Source of the DNA: Actimicrobium sp. CCC2.4
GTDB taxonomy: Bacteria; Pseudomonadota; Gammaproteobacteria; Burkholderiales; Burkholderiaceae_D
Direction: 5' to 3'
Assembly: GCF_034347385.1 (NCBI RefSeq)
Contig: NZ_CP133777.1
Location: 2,604,001-2,668,000 of the forward strand
Length of the DNA: 64,000 nt
In this document: piece by piece, positions 46,479 to 55,605 of the stretch
Layout of the letters: every line of letters starts with the position of its first letter
Position numbering within the stretch: the stretch's first letter is position 1
The notes under the pieces: model-generated
Database searches by the model: none
What the model saw: the letters and a program-made list of their open reading frames with translations, nothing else
Told to the model about the DNA's origin: nothing
Translations under genes and position numbers: made by a program

Positions 46479-47462
46479 TTATATTTGTGCGCGACGGGCA
46501 TACCGTTGCGCCAAAACCGCACACACCATCAGCTGTAGCTGATGAAACAGCATCAGCGGCAGCACCACCGCCCCCAACGCATGACCGGCAAACAGAATCT
46601 TGGCCATCGGAATGCCGCTGGCCAGACTCTTTTTCGAGCCACAAAAAACGATGGTGATTTCGTCTTCCTTGCTGAAGCCGAGCCAGCGGCTGCCGTAGGT
46701 CGCGATCAGCATGATCAGGCCCAGTAACAGCGCATCGATAAGCAGCAAACCGAGCAGCGAGTGGCTAGGCAATTGCTGCCACAAACCCTGGTTGACCGCT
46801 TCGCTGAAGGCGGTGTACACCACCAGCAGAATCGAGCCTTGATCGACAAATTTCAGCATCGGTTTGTGACTGTCGACCCAGCCGCCTATCCAGCGCCGGC
46901 AGACCTGGCCGGCGATAAACGGCAACAGCAATTGCAGCGCGATATTGCGGATCGCATCGAACGAAGCCAGCCCGCCGCTGTGCGCCACCACGACCAGCCC
47001 GACCAGCACCGGCGTGAGAAAAATTCCCAGCAGGTTGGAGGCCGATGCCGCCACCACCGCCGCCGGTAAATTGCCGCGCGCCACCGACGTGAAGGCGATC
47101 GACGATTGCACCGTCGACGGCAACACGCAGACGAACAGGATGCCCAGATACAGGTCCGGCGTCACCAGCGGTGACACCAGCGGTTTGAGTGCCAGCCCGA
47201 GCAACGGCAACAACACGAAAGTGCAGGCCAGTATCACCAGATGCAAGCGCCAGTGGGTAGCTCCGGCGACGACCGCCTGACGTGGCAGCTTCGCGCCGTG
47301 CAAAAAAAACAGCAGACAGATCGCCGCATTCGTGACGCCGTTGAAGATGCCGGCCGTGGTGCCGGAACCCGGCAACACGGTGGCCACCACCAGTGTCGCC
47401 AGCATCATCAGCATGAAGTTATCGGGTAAAAAACGCGGGCGCTTCATCATGCTCAGCTTCAT
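46479..47462 (-). CDS. Bile acid:sodium symporter-family transporter (SBF-like, YfeH type)
   Basis: A 327-residue integral membrane protein with about ten hydrophobic segments. ICLLFFLHGAKLPRQAVVAG, LGILFVCVLPSTVQSSIAFTSVARGN and ITIVFCGSKKSLASGIPMAK are the hallmark repeats of the SBF-like family (PF13593). It is expected to carry an organic anion or small solute across the inner membrane; substrate unknown. It starts two bases after the stop of the gamma-glutamyltransferase gene, as the last gene of the importer operon, so its cargo may be a product of that pathway, such as an amino or keto acid. Confidence 0.88.
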   Translation of the reverse strand: MKLSMMKRPRFLPDNFMLMMLATLVVATVLPGSGTTAGIFNGVTNAAICLLFFLHGAKLPRQAVVAGATHWRLHLVILACTFVLLPLLGLALKPLVSPLVTPDLYLGILFVCVLPSTVQSSIAFTSVARGNLPAAVVAASASNLLGIFLTPVLVGLVVVAHSGGLASFDAIRNIALQLLLPFIAGQVCRRWIGGWVDSHKPMLKFVDQGSILLVVYTAFSEAVNQGLWQQLPSHSLLGLLLIDALLLGLIMLIATYGSRWLGFSKEDEITIVFCGSKKSLASGIPMAKILFAGHALGAVVLPLMLFHQLQLMVCAVLAQRYARRAQI

Positions 47463-47464
47463 CC

Positions 47465-49060
47465 TCAGTACCCCGCCACGCCACCGTCGGAGCGCGGATC
47501 GCTGGCCCCTTCCAGCATGCCGTCAGGATGACGTACCAGCGCGCCGGCATGGCCCATGGTTTCATCGAACGGCAGCAGCACTTCGACGTCATGGCCGCGT
47601 GCGGCGAGCGCATCGATCACTGCTTGCGGAAAACGCTGTTCGAGCTTGAGTGTGTCGGTGCTCTGACCCCAGGTGCGACCGAGCAGCCAGCGCGGTGCAG
47701 TCACTGCGGTTTGCAGCGGCTGGCCGAACACGACATGGCGCGTAAACACCGCTGCCTGGGTTTGCGGCTGACCATCGCCGCCCATCGTGCCGTAGACCAT
47801 CGTACGGCCGTCGTTGAGGCGGGCTGCTGCGGGATTGAGCGTATGGAACGGTTTCTTGCCTGGCTTGAGTGCCAGCAGTTTGTCGCCATCAAGACTGAAC
47901 GACGCGCCGCGGTTCTGCCAGTTGATGCCGGTGTTAGGCAGCACCACGCCGCTGCCGAACTCGTGATAAATGCTCTGGATGAACGACACCGCCAGACCCG
48001 ATTCATCGATGGTACCCATCCAGATCGTGTCGCCCGGCCCTTTGCCGTTGCCCCATGGCGCGGCCTTGTCGAGGCTGATTGTCGCGGCCAGCGCATCGAG
48101 TCGTTCCGGTGCCAGCAGTGATTGCGGATCGACCGTCATGTCAGCCGGATCGGTGATGAACTGGTCACGCAAGCCAAAGGCCCGCTTGGTCGCCTCGACC
48201 ACGAGATGGACATGGTCGGCGCTGTCGGCGTCGACCTGCGCCAGACCGGCGCGATCAAGCAGGCCAAGGATCGCCAGCGACACCGCGCCTTGCGTCGGCG
48301 GCGTCATGTTGTAGACGGTGCCGGCCGAATGCGCGAGGCGCAATGGCGTCTTGCGTTGCGCACGGCAAGCGGCCAGATCGGCGGCACCGAGCAGCGTGCC
48401 GACGGTCTCCAGATCAGCGGCGATTTCGGTGGCGAGTGCGCCGCGATAAAAACTATCGAGCCCGTCGCGCACCAGCATGCCCAGCGTGCGTGCCATGCGT
48501 GCTTGGACGAAGCGCTGGCCGGCCAGCGGCAATACGCCATCGATCAGGAAGGTGTCAGCAAAACCCGGTTGCGTGGCCAGTTCCGGCAGCTTCGAGGCGG
48601 TTGCGTTTTGCTGGCTCAATGTGACCGGCACGCCGTCTTGCGCATAGCCGATTGCGTCACGTAGCAAGCGCGCCAACGGCATGGTTCCACCCAGTTCTGC
48701 GGCGACTTCCAGCGCCGCGTTCCAGCCGCCGATGGTGCCGGCTACCGTGTTGGCAGCCAGCGGCCCGCGAATCGGGATGGCCGCCAGACCGCGACTGCGA
48801 TACGCCTCGATGGTCGCAGCCAGCGCGGCCTGGCCGCAGGCATCAATGGCAATCGGCTCGCCCACCGGCGGCACGATCACCCAGAACGAATCGCCACCGA
48901 TGCCATTCATGTGCGGATAGACCACGGCGATGGTGGCGGCGGCGGCGACCATCGCCTCGATCGCATTACCGCCGTCGCGCATCACGGCGAGGGCGGATTG
49001 TGCAGCGAGGTGATGCGGGGCGACGGCGATGGCGTGGGTAGCGCGGGCGGTGTTCAACAT
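47465..49060 (-). CDS. Gamma-glutamyltransferase-family (Ntn) enzyme, apparently cytoplasmic
   Basis: A 531-residue Ntn-hydrolase precursor. The predicted autocleavage threonine is T345 in GPGDTIWMGTID, seven residues before the aspartate as in E. coli GGT (T391), followed by the SFIQSIYHEFGSGVVLPNTGINWQNRG region and GTMGGDGQPQTQ. The N-terminal part ALAVMRDGGNAIEAMVAAAA and MNGIGGDSFWVI is typical. Unlike the E. coli periplasmic enzyme it has no signal peptide, so it should act inside the cell on imported gamma-glutamyl peptides or related compounds. It may instead be an acylase or another YwrD-like hydrolase. It is cotranscribed with the importer. Confidence 0.9.
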   Translation of the reverse strand: MLNTARATHAIAVAPHHLAAQSALAVMRDGGNAIEAMVAAAATIAVVYPHMNGIGGDSFWVIVPPVGEPIAIDACGQAALAATIEAYRSRGLAAIPIRGPLAANTVAGTIGGWNAALEVAAELGGTMPLARLLRDAIGYAQDGVPVTLSQQNATASKLPELATQPGFADTFLIDGVLPLAGQRFVQARMARTLGMLVRDGLDSFYRGALATEIAADLETVGTLLGAADLAACRAQRKTPLRLAHSAGTVYNMTPPTQGAVSLAILGLLDRAGLAQVDADSADHVHLVVEATKRAFGLRDQFITDPADMTVDPQSLLAPERLDALAATISLDKAAPWGNGKGPGDTIWMGTIDESGLAVSFIQSIYHEFGSGVVLPNTGINWQNRGASFSLDGDKLLALKPGKKPFHTLNPAAARLNDGRTMVYGTMGGDGQPQTQAAVFTRHVVFGQPLQTAVTAPRWLLGRTWGQSTDTLKLEQRFPQAVIDALAARGHDVEVLLPFDETMGHAGALVRHPDGMLEGASDPRSDGGVAGY

Positions 49061-49107
49061 GGTGGTCCCTGTTCTTGTGTGTTGGTGTTATCTCGGAGCG
49101 AAAAGTA

Positions 49108-49788
49108 TCACGTTGGCGCAGGTTTGCCGGTATCGGAACCAACCACCCGCGCCGTCGCGCTGCGCGCCGACACGAGGTGCGCGCGCATCTGGCGCTGGGC
49201 GGTGGTGACGTCGTGCGCCAGCAGCGCTTCGATGATCACCGCATGTTCTTCATAGGACGCGCTCATCCGCTCGACATTGCGAAACTGTGAGCGCCGGAAA
49301 GGCGCGATCCGGTGCCGCAAGCCGAGCGTCATCTCGATCAGCACCGGGTTACCGCAACCGCGAATAATGACCTGATGCCACGCGTGATTGAGCTGGTCGT
49401 ACAGGTCGACATCGCCGGCCCGCATCGCGTCGCGCGATTGCGCATGCAGCGCGCTGAGCTGTTCGCGCTCGGCGGCCGACATGCGGATCGCCGCATACCG
49501 CGCGCACGATGCTTCGAGTTCGCCGATCGCTTCGAACATGCGGTCGCGCTGGTCCGGCGTCAGTTCGGCAACCACCGAGCCGCGATTGGGCCGGCTCACG
49601 ACCAGTCCCTGGATCGCCAATTGTTTGAGCGCTTCGCGCACCGGCGTGCGCGAGACACCGAACAAGCCGGCCAGCATTACTTCATCAAGCCGCGCGCCGG
49701 GTTCGAAGCGACCGAGCACGATGTCGTCGGCGATCTGCTTGCTGATCTGGTCGGCACGCGCACCGCGCAGACGTTCGGGTACGTTCAT
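49108..49788 (-). CDS. GntR/FadR-family transcriptional regulator
   Basis: A 226-residue regulator: an N-terminal winged helix-turn-helix (LAGLFGVSRTPVREALKQLAIQGLV, residues about 35-60) followed by an FCD-type helical effector domain (FEAIGELEASCARYAAIRM, LNHAWHQVIIRGCGNP, EEHAVIIEALLAHDVTTAQRQMRAHL), whose histidines may bind a metal. The ATG at 49788 overlaps the stop of the upstream ATPase gene (ATGA), so it is within the importer operon and probably controls it. The effector is likely an imported peptide or a breakdown product; this is inferred. Confidence 0.92.
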   Translation of the reverse strand: MNVPERLRGARADQISKQIADDIVLGRFEPGARLDEVMLAGLFGVSRTPVREALKQLAIQGLVVSRPNRGSVVAELTPDQRDRMFEAIGELEASCARYAAIRMSAAEREQLSALHAQSRDAMRAGDVDLYDQLNHAWHQVIIRGCGNPVLIEMTLGLRHRIAPFRRSQFRNVERMSASYEEHAVIIEALLAHDVTTAQRQMRAHLVSARSATARVVGSDTGKPAPT

Positions 49789-50753
49789 GCCGGCACCAGC
49801 GGATGCCAGCACGCCAGTCGCGTTGCGCCGTCGGCCAGTACCGGTGGGATCTCGCGGTGGCAGCGGTCGCTGGCCTGCGTGCAGCGCGGCGCAAAACTGC
49901 AACCGGGCGGCAGCGCAGCGAGGTTGGGCGGTGCGCCCGGAATGGCGATCAATGGCTGGCCGCGATCCTCGGCGGAGACCGTCGAGGCCAGCAAGCCGGC
50001 GCTGTACGGATGACGCGGCGCCTGCACGATGCCGGCCACGGTGTTGTCCTCGACGATGCGACCGGCGTACATGACGGCGATGCGGTCGGCCACTTCGACG
50101 GCCGCGCCGATGTCGTGGGTGACGAAGATCACGGCCATGCCGGTCTCGCGCTGCAGCTCGCGCAGCAGCAGCAGGATCTGGATTTGCACGGTCGCGTCGA
50201 GGGCGGTCGTGGGTTCGTCGGCCAGCAGCAATTTCGGTTTGCAGGCCAGCGCCAGCGCAATCATCGCGCGCTGGCGCATGCCGCCGGACAGCTCGTGCGG
50301 ATACGCATCGAAGCGTCGCCGCGCCTGCGGAATCTGCACCCGTTCGAGCATCTGCAACGCTTGTGCGCGGGCGCTGGCCTCGGTGATTTTTTCATGCGCG
50401 CGGATGGCCTCGGTGATTTGCTGGCCTATCGTGTAGACCGGATCGAAGGCCAGTCCCGGCTCCTGGAACACCATCGAGGCAACCCCGCCGCGATACGCGT
50501 CCAGCGCCTTGCCTTGCAAGGCCAGCACGTCCTGGCCATCGACATGGATGCTGCCGCTGATGCGGGTAGTGCGCGCTGCGTGCAGGCGCAGCAAGGTGCG
50601 CAAGGTGACGCTCTTGCCGGAGCCGGATTCGCCGAGCAGGCCGAGCACTTCGCCGGGCTGCAAATCGAAGCTGACATTATTCAGGGCGCTGGCGATGCGG
50701 CTGCCGTGGAATTGGACGCCGAGGTCTTTGACGCTGACGAGAGGCGCGCTCAT
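49785..50753 (-). CDS. Dipeptide/oligopeptide-type ABC importer ATPase (DppD/OppD-like)
   Basis: A 322-residue ATPase with Walker A GESGSGKSV (about residues 41-48), signature LSGGMRQR, Walker B LLLADEPTTALD and the C-terminal oligopeptide-type extension with cysteines (CSFAPRCTQASDRC ... ACWHP) typical of Opp/Dpp/Gsi ATPases. It pairs with the second ATPase gene, whose stop it overlaps by ATGA. Energises the two permeases of the same operon. Confidence 0.95.
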   Translation of the reverse strand: MSAPLVSVKDLGVQFHGSRIASALNNVSFDLQPGEVLGLLGESGSGKSVTLRTLLRLHAARTTRISGSIHVDGQDVLALQGKALDAYRGGVASMVFQEPGLAFDPVYTIGQQITEAIRAHEKITEASARAQALQMLERVQIPQARRRFDAYPHELSGGMRQRAMIALALACKPKLLLADEPTTALDATVQIQILLLLRELQRETGMAVIFVTHDIGAAVEVADRIAVMYAGRIVEDNTVAGIVQAPRHPYSAGLLASTVSAEDRGQPLIAIPGAPPNLAALPPGCSFAPRCTQASDRCHREIPPVLADGATRLACWHPLVPA

Positions 50754-51802
50754 GCTGGCTGCTCCAGCGCGATGGCACTATGGCCGGACTGCGGATCGTT
50801 GATGTGGCAGGCGACCTGATGGCCGGGCAGATTGCGCGCCGGCATAAGTAACGGCGATTGTGCGCAGACCGCTTCGGCATGCGGACAGCGATCGCGGAAA
50901 CGGCATCCCGGCGCCGGGTTGATCGGGTTCGGCGGGTCGCCGGCCAGTGGCGGTTTTTCGGTGCGATGGGCCGGGTCCATCGATGGCACTGCCGACAGCA
51001 AGGCGCGCGTGTACGGATGCGCGGCCTGGCCATAGATCTGTTCGACCGGGCCGATCTCGACCACCTGCCCGAGGTACATCACCATCACTTCATCGCACAG
51101 GTAATGCACGACATGCAGGTCGTGCGAAATGAACAGATAGGTCAGCTGGTGCTCGGCCTTCAGTTCCTGCAGCAGGTTCAGCACTTGCGCCTGCACCGAT
51201 TTGTCGAGTGCGGCGACGGCTTCATCAAGGATCACCAGGCGCGGATTGAAGGCCAGCGCGCGCGCAATATTGACGCGCTGGCGCTGGCCGCCGGACAGCT
51301 CGTGCGGATAACGCGAACCGAACTGGTCCGGCTCCAGCCCGACCCGTGCCAGCAAGGCGCGGGCGCGTTCGGTAGCGTCGGCCGTGGTCAGGCCGTGCGC
51401 TTTCGGACCGTAGGCGATTGTCTCGACAATGGTCAGGCGCGGGTTCAACGAGGCAAATGAATCCTGGAACACCATCTGCAGACTTTGCCGGAAGCTTTTT
51501 AGTTCGAGTCCGCGAAATTCACCGACGCCTTCGCCATCGAAAATCATCGTGCCGCTGTCGGGATCCATCAGCTTGGCGATCAGCCGTGCGGTGGTCGATT
51601 TGCCGCAACCGGATTCGCCGACGATACCCAGCGTCGTGCCTTTGGCGATCGAAAAACTGACGCCATCGACGGCATGGACGAACTTGCGTTCGCGCTCCAG
51701 CACGCCACGGCGGACCGGGAAATATTTTTTCAGGTTACGTACGATCAGCAGCGGTTGCGCGGGTCCGCCGCGGTCGGGGCTGGCAGGAATGGTGGTCGTC
51801 AT
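50750..51802 (-). CDS. Dipeptide/oligopeptide-type ABC importer ATPase (DppF/OppF-like)
   Basis: A 350-residue ATPase beginning LLIVRNLKKYFPVRRGVLERERKFVHAVDGVSF, the OppF/DppF type. Walker A GESGCGKST and signature LSGGQRQR are intact. Walker B reads ILDEAVAALDKSVQAQVLNLL, with alanine where the family normally has proline (DEPVSALD); the catalytic glutamate is present. Cysteine-containing C-terminal extension (GCRFRDRCPHAEAVC) as expected. The ATG at 51802 overlaps the permease stop (ATGA); the longer frame to 51946 is not supported. Confidence 0.95.
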   Translation of the reverse strand: MTTTIPASPDRGGPAQPLLIVRNLKKYFPVRRGVLERERKFVHAVDGVSFSIAKGTTLGIVGESGCGKSTTARLIAKLMDPDSGTMIFDGEGVGEFRGLELKSFRQSLQMVFQDSFASLNPRLTIVETIAYGPKAHGLTTADATERARALLARVGLEPDQFGSRYPHELSGGQRQRVNIARALAFNPRLVILDEAVAALDKSVQAQVLNLLQELKAEHQLTYLFISHDLHVVHYLCDEVMVMYLGQVVEIGPVEQIYGQAAHPYTRALLSAVPSMDPAHRTEKPPLAGDPPNPINPAPGCRFRDRCPHAEAVCAQSPLLMPARNLPGHQVACHINDPQSGHSAIALEQPA

Positions 51803-52695
51803 TTGCGGATATCCATGGCCGAGCGCACGCCATCGGCGAGCAGGTTGAAAGCAATCGAGGTAATAAATATCATCGCGCCGGGCAATGCAGCTACCAGCGG
51901 GTTGAGAAAAATCGCCGAGCGTAAGGTGTTGAGCATCAGGCCCCATTCCGGCTCCGGTGGTTTCACGCCGAGGCCGAGAAAGGACAAGCCGGAACCGAGG
52001 ATCATGCTCACACTCAGCAGTCCGGTCGCGTACACGAACACCGGCCCCAGCACATTGCCGAGCACATGCACGCGGATGATCGAGAAGGCCGATGCGCCGC
52101 TCATGCGCGCCGCTTCGATGTAATCGAGCCGGCGCACTTGCGTGGTCACGCTTTCGGCCACGCGCACCATTTGCGGCACGAACACCAGCGTCAGCGCGAT
52201 CAGGCTGTTGCTCATACCAGGGCCGAGCGCACCGGCAATCGCGACGGCCAGCAGCACCGATGGAAACGCATAGAACACGTCGAGCATGCGCATCGTGATC
52301 ATGTTGGCGCGACCGCCGACATAACCGGCGAACAGGCCGATCGAGGTACCGATGACGAACGCGGCCAGCACTGGCACCACGCCCATCAGCAGCGACAAGC
52401 GACCGCCGTACATCAGGCGCGTCAGCAGGTCGCGGCCGAGTTCATCGGTGCCGAGCCAGTGGCCGGGCGAACCGACCGGCAGCAGACGGCGCAGCATGCT
52501 GGCCTTGAACGGATCGGCCGGTGCCAGCCAGGGTGCGAAGACAGCAGCACCGATGATCAGCAACAGCACGACGGCGCTGATCATCGCGACCGGATCACGG
52601 CGCAACTGGCGGCCGACGACCATCCAGAAACTGCGGCTCGGGGCGGCAGGAATGGTGTTGGAAAGAGTGACGGGAAGTGTTTGAGCAAGTGTCAT
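51799..52695 (-). CDS. ABC importer permease, DppC/GsiD-like
   Basis: A 298-residue inner-membrane permease. After a cytoplasmic lead (RSFWMVVGRQLRRDPVAMI) there are about six transmembrane segments. The EAA loop, which contacts the ATPases, is visible as YIEAARMSGASAFSIIRVHVLGNV, and GTDELGRDLLTRLMYGGR is a DppC hallmark. The start ATG at 52695 directly abuts the stop of the first permease gene. Confidence 0.95.
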   Translation of the reverse strand: MTLAQTLPVTLSNTIPAAPSRSFWMVVGRQLRRDPVAMISAVVLLLIIGAAVFAPWLAPADPFKASMLRRLLPVGSPGHWLGTDELGRDLLTRLMYGGRLSLLMGVVPVLAAFVIGTSIGLFAGYVGGRANMITMRMLDVFYAFPSVLLAVAIAGALGPGMSNSLIALTLVFVPQMVRVAESVTTQVRRLDYIEAARMSGASAFSIIRVHVLGNVLGPVFVYATGLLSVSMILGSGLSFLGLGVKPPEPEWGLMLNTLRSAIFLNPLVAALPGAMIFITSIAFNLLADGVRSAMDIRK

Positions 52696-53649
52696 TTAAG
52701 CGCGTCCCATCCGTGGATCGATCAGCGGTTGCAGGATATCGACCAGCAAATTGAGGGCGACGAAGAACAGGCACAGCACGAGTATCGTGCCTTGCAGCAG
52801 CGGGATGTCGCGCTGGAAGATCGCGGTGTTGAGCAGGAAGCCGGTGCCGGGCCAGGCGAACACGGTTTCGACCAGGATCGAGCCACCCATCAAATAGCCG
52901 AGCTGCAGACCGGCGACCGCAAGAATGGTCGGCGCGGTGTTCTTGGCGACATGGCGGAAGATCGCGCGATTGCTCAAGCCTCTGGCACGCAAGGCAATCA
53001 CGAACTCCTGTTCCAGCATATCGGCCACCAGCGCACGCACGGTGCGGGTGATGATGCCGAGCGGGATCACCGACAGCGTCAGCGCCGGCAGGACCAGGTA
53101 GCGCATGTGCTCGAGATCCCACAACCATTCGGACGAGCCGCCCGGACCGGCACCCATTGCCGGGAACCAGGCCAGCTTGGTCGAGAAAATAATCGTCAGC
53201 ACCAAGCCCAGCCAGTAGTGCGGAATGCTCACGCCGATGACGGACAGGACGGTGGCGATGCGGTCGATCCAGCCGCCGTGCCAGTAGCCGGCCAGCGCGC
53301 CGAGGAGGCAACCGGCCAGCACACCGGCCAGTCCCGCGACACCGGCCAGCAGCAATGTATTGCTGACTGCGCCGAGGACTTCGGTGACAACTTCGCGGCC
53401 GGAGGCGATCGACTTGCCGAGGTCGCCTTGCACGGCGCGCAGCAGCCATTTTCCGTACTGGATAGGGATAGGCTGATCGAGACCGTAGGCCGCTTTCAGG
53501 GCGGTGATCACTTCGGCCGGCGCATCGGCCGGGGCGATGGCATTGAGCGGATCACCAGGGGCCAGATAGACCAGCATGAACGACACCAGCGTGACGCTGA
53601 GTGCGATCGGAAGGGTGTAGAGCAGGCGTTTCAGAATGTAGGAAAACAT
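52696..53649 (-). CDS. ABC importer permease, DppB/GsiC-like
   Basis: A 317-residue permease with the N-terminal segment LLYTLPIALSVTLVSFMLVYLAPGDP, the DppB/OppB/GsiC hallmark, then YGLDQPIPIQYGKWL and the EAA-type loop LEQEFVIALRARGLSNRAIFRHVAKN. About six transmembrane segments. Forms the membrane channel with the DppC-like permease. Sits 68 bases after the binding-protein gene, with a hairpin between. Confidence 0.95.
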   Translation of the reverse strand: MFSYILKRLLYTLPIALSVTLVSFMLVYLAPGDPLNAIAPADAPAEVITALKAAYGLDQPIPIQYGKWLLRAVQGDLGKSIASGREVVTEVLGAVSNTLLLAGVAGLAGVLAGCLLGALAGYWHGGWIDRIATVLSVIGVSIPHYWLGLVLTIIFSTKLAWFPAMGAGPGGSSEWLWDLEHMRYLVLPALTLSVIPLGIITRTVRALVADMLEQEFVIALRARGLSNRAIFRHVAKNTAPTILAVAGLQLGYLMGGSILVETVFAWPGTGFLLNTAIFQRDIPLLQGTILVLCLFFVALNLLVDILQPLIDPRMGRA

Positions 53650-53677
53650 CGGGGTCTTTCAACAGGACAGCATCATT

Positions 53678-53713
53678 CGCAGGGAGCGTGGGCCGTGGCC
53701 CAGACTCCCTGCG
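53678..53713 (-). other. Intra-operon stem-loop between binding protein and permease genes
   Basis: Arms CGCAGGGAG (53678-53686) and CTCCCTGCG (53705-53713) with a nested GGGCC/GGCCC stem (53690-53700 region) form a long GC-rich hairpin. No T-run follows, so it is more likely an mRNA-stabilising or partial attenuating element that leaves more binding protein than permease transcript. Confidence 0.65.
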
Positions 53714-53717
53714 CGGA

Positions 53718-55349
53718 CTACATCTTCAACGTCGTCAAATCCTGGAACCAGTGCTGCGCCTGGATAAAACCCTTGACCTTCGGTGACAGAGCATGCGGAT
53801 TGACATCGTGCACAACCCACAGCATCAGCGCTTCATCGACCATGGTCTGGTGCACCTGGGCCAGCAAGCCGTCCTGCACTTTCGGATCGAAGCTGGTCTT
53901 GATCTGGTCGATCAGGGCATCGACTTTCGGGTTGTTGTAGCCACCCCAGTTGACGCCATTCGGTGCGATCGCACGGCTATCGACAAAGCGCGTGATGCCA
54001 TAAAACGGATCCGACGTGACGTAACCGAGGTTGATCGCGCTGATGCCCTTACCCGCATTCATGTCTGCCTTGACGCCACTGCGCCAGTGCAGGTAGAGCG
54101 TCTCCAGTTCGACCACTTCAAACTCAAGCTGGATGCCGACTTCGGCCAGGCTTTGCTGGATGTATTCGTTCATCGGCAAGGACAGCATCTGACCGGTACC
54201 GCCCTGCGCGATGATGACCTTGGCTTTCAGTGGCTTGGCCTGGCTATAGCCGGCTTGTGCCATCAACGCACGGGCAGCGGCGATGTCGTAAGTCAGCTTG
54301 AAAGTCGGCTTGCCGAACCACGGACTAGTGCTGTCGACCTGACCTTTGGCCGGGATGGCCAGGCCATTCATCAGCTTGACGATGCCTTCGCGATCGATCG
54401 CCAGATTGGCGGCCTTGCGCACACGGATATCAGTCCACGGCGAGCCGGGCTGGGTACTGAAGTGATACGGCCAGACATGCGGCGTGACATTCGTGACCAG
54501 CTTGAAACCGGCACTCTTGAGTTGCGGCACGACGTCCGGCGGCGGCGATTCGATCAGGTCGACCTGGCCGCTGAGCAGCGCGTTCGAGCGTGTCAGCGCA
54601 TCAGGAATCGGGATCAGCACGATGCGGTCGGTTTGCGCCATCCGGGTCTTGTCCCAGTAAGCGGCATTCTTGACCAGGTCAGCGCGCTCGCGCGGCACCA
54701 GCTTGTCGAGCTTGAACGGACCGGTGCCGGATGGTTGCGAGGCGAACTTGTTCCAGTCGCGCCCGAGCTTTTCCCATTGCGCCGGGCTGGAAATCAGGAA
54801 CCATGGCAGCTGGTACGGGAACAGTGCATCGACGCTCTTGGTGGTGATTTCGACGGTGTATTCATTGACCTTTGCATACGTCGCAATCGATGGAATCCGG
54901 GGCCGCACTTGCGCGCTTTGCTTGGCATCGAATTGCGGCGACTTGTCATTGAGAACTTTGTCCAGATTCCAGATCACCGCATCGGCCTTGAACTCGGAAC
55001 CGTCATGGAACAGCGCACCCTTGCGCAGCGTGAAGGTCCATTTCTTGTTGTCTTTCGGATCGACTTTCCAGCTGCTGGCCAGGCCGGCGATCAGCTTGCC
55101 CGGGCGGGTGGCGATGTTCGATTCCCATGCCACCAGCGGATCATAAATCGTGTGACCGGTGAACTGGTAGGCACCGGCGCCGCGATCGGGTTGACCGGTC
55201 GTCAGCGGAATATCGGCCATCGAAATACCGTAGCGGGCGACGGTTTCAGCGAAGGCACTGGCGTGCAGTGCCAATGCAAACGGAACGGCAATCAGACAGC
55301 GGAGGGGAAATAACTTCGGTAACTTGGGTAAGGTGAACAAGGGGTGCAT
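53718..55349 (-). CDS. Periplasmic peptide/glutathione-type ABC substrate-binding protein (SBP family 5)
   Basis: A 543-residue binding protein with a signal peptide (LIAVPFALALHASAFAET). Family-5 motifs are YDPLVAWESN, KKWTFTLRKGALFHDGSEFKADAVIWNLDKVL, GTGPFKLDKLVPRERADLVKN and DIRVRKAANLAIDREGIVKLM. It should deliver a peptide or similar ligand to the permeases. Ligand identity is not readable from sequence; the neighbouring gamma-glutamyltransferase-family enzyme suggests a gamma-glutamyl compound such as glutathione. A CGGAG site precedes the ATG. It is the first gene of the operon; the 256 bases upstream (55350-55605) are the likely promoter region, where no clear box was recognised. Confidence 0.93.
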   Translation of the reverse strand: MHPLFTLPKLPKLFPLRCLIAVPFALALHASAFAETVARYGISMADIPLTTGQPDRGAGAYQFTGHTIYDPLVAWESNIATRPGKLIAGLASSWKVDPKDNKKWTFTLRKGALFHDGSEFKADAVIWNLDKVLNDKSPQFDAKQSAQVRPRIPSIATYAKVNEYTVEITTKSVDALFPYQLPWFLISSPAQWEKLGRDWNKFASQPSGTGPFKLDKLVPRERADLVKNAAYWDKTRMAQTDRIVLIPIPDALTRSNALLSGQVDLIESPPPDVVPQLKSAGFKLVTNVTPHVWPYHFSTQPGSPWTDIRVRKAANLAIDREGIVKLMNGLAIPAKGQVDSTSPWFGKPTFKLTYDIAAARALMAQAGYSQAKPLKAKVIIAQGGTGQMLSLPMNEYIQQSLAEVGIQLEFEVVELETLYLHWRSGVKADMNAGKGISAINLGYVTSDPFYGITRFVDSRAIAPNGVNWGGYNNPKVDALIDQIKTSFDPKVQDGLLAQVHQTMVDEALMLWVVHDVNPHALSPKVKGFIQAQHWFQDLTTLKM

Positions 55350-55605
55350 GCAAATCTCCGGGAAGTGGGCGGGGCCCTCTCCCTATTGCATGCAACGTGC
55401 CAGCTTTTGCTTTTTTACATTGTTTTTTTCAAGCACTTGTTTTTACGGACTTAACCGGAAGTTGTCTGGTTCGACAAATCAAAACAGTCGTTATGGCGGA
55501 CCCGCCTGCACGAAAAATGGCATGCAATTGCACCATCGAAAGGCGCGTACACACAACCGTGCATTCAATGTGGGCTCGCCTTCGGCTGCGACTTCGACGG
55601 CATGA

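Noticed and set aside
52066-55313. Plus-strand open frames of 624 and 506 codons across the peptide importer genes
   Set aside because: Both run antisense to canonical permease and binding-protein genes with overlapping starts and stops; they are shadows.
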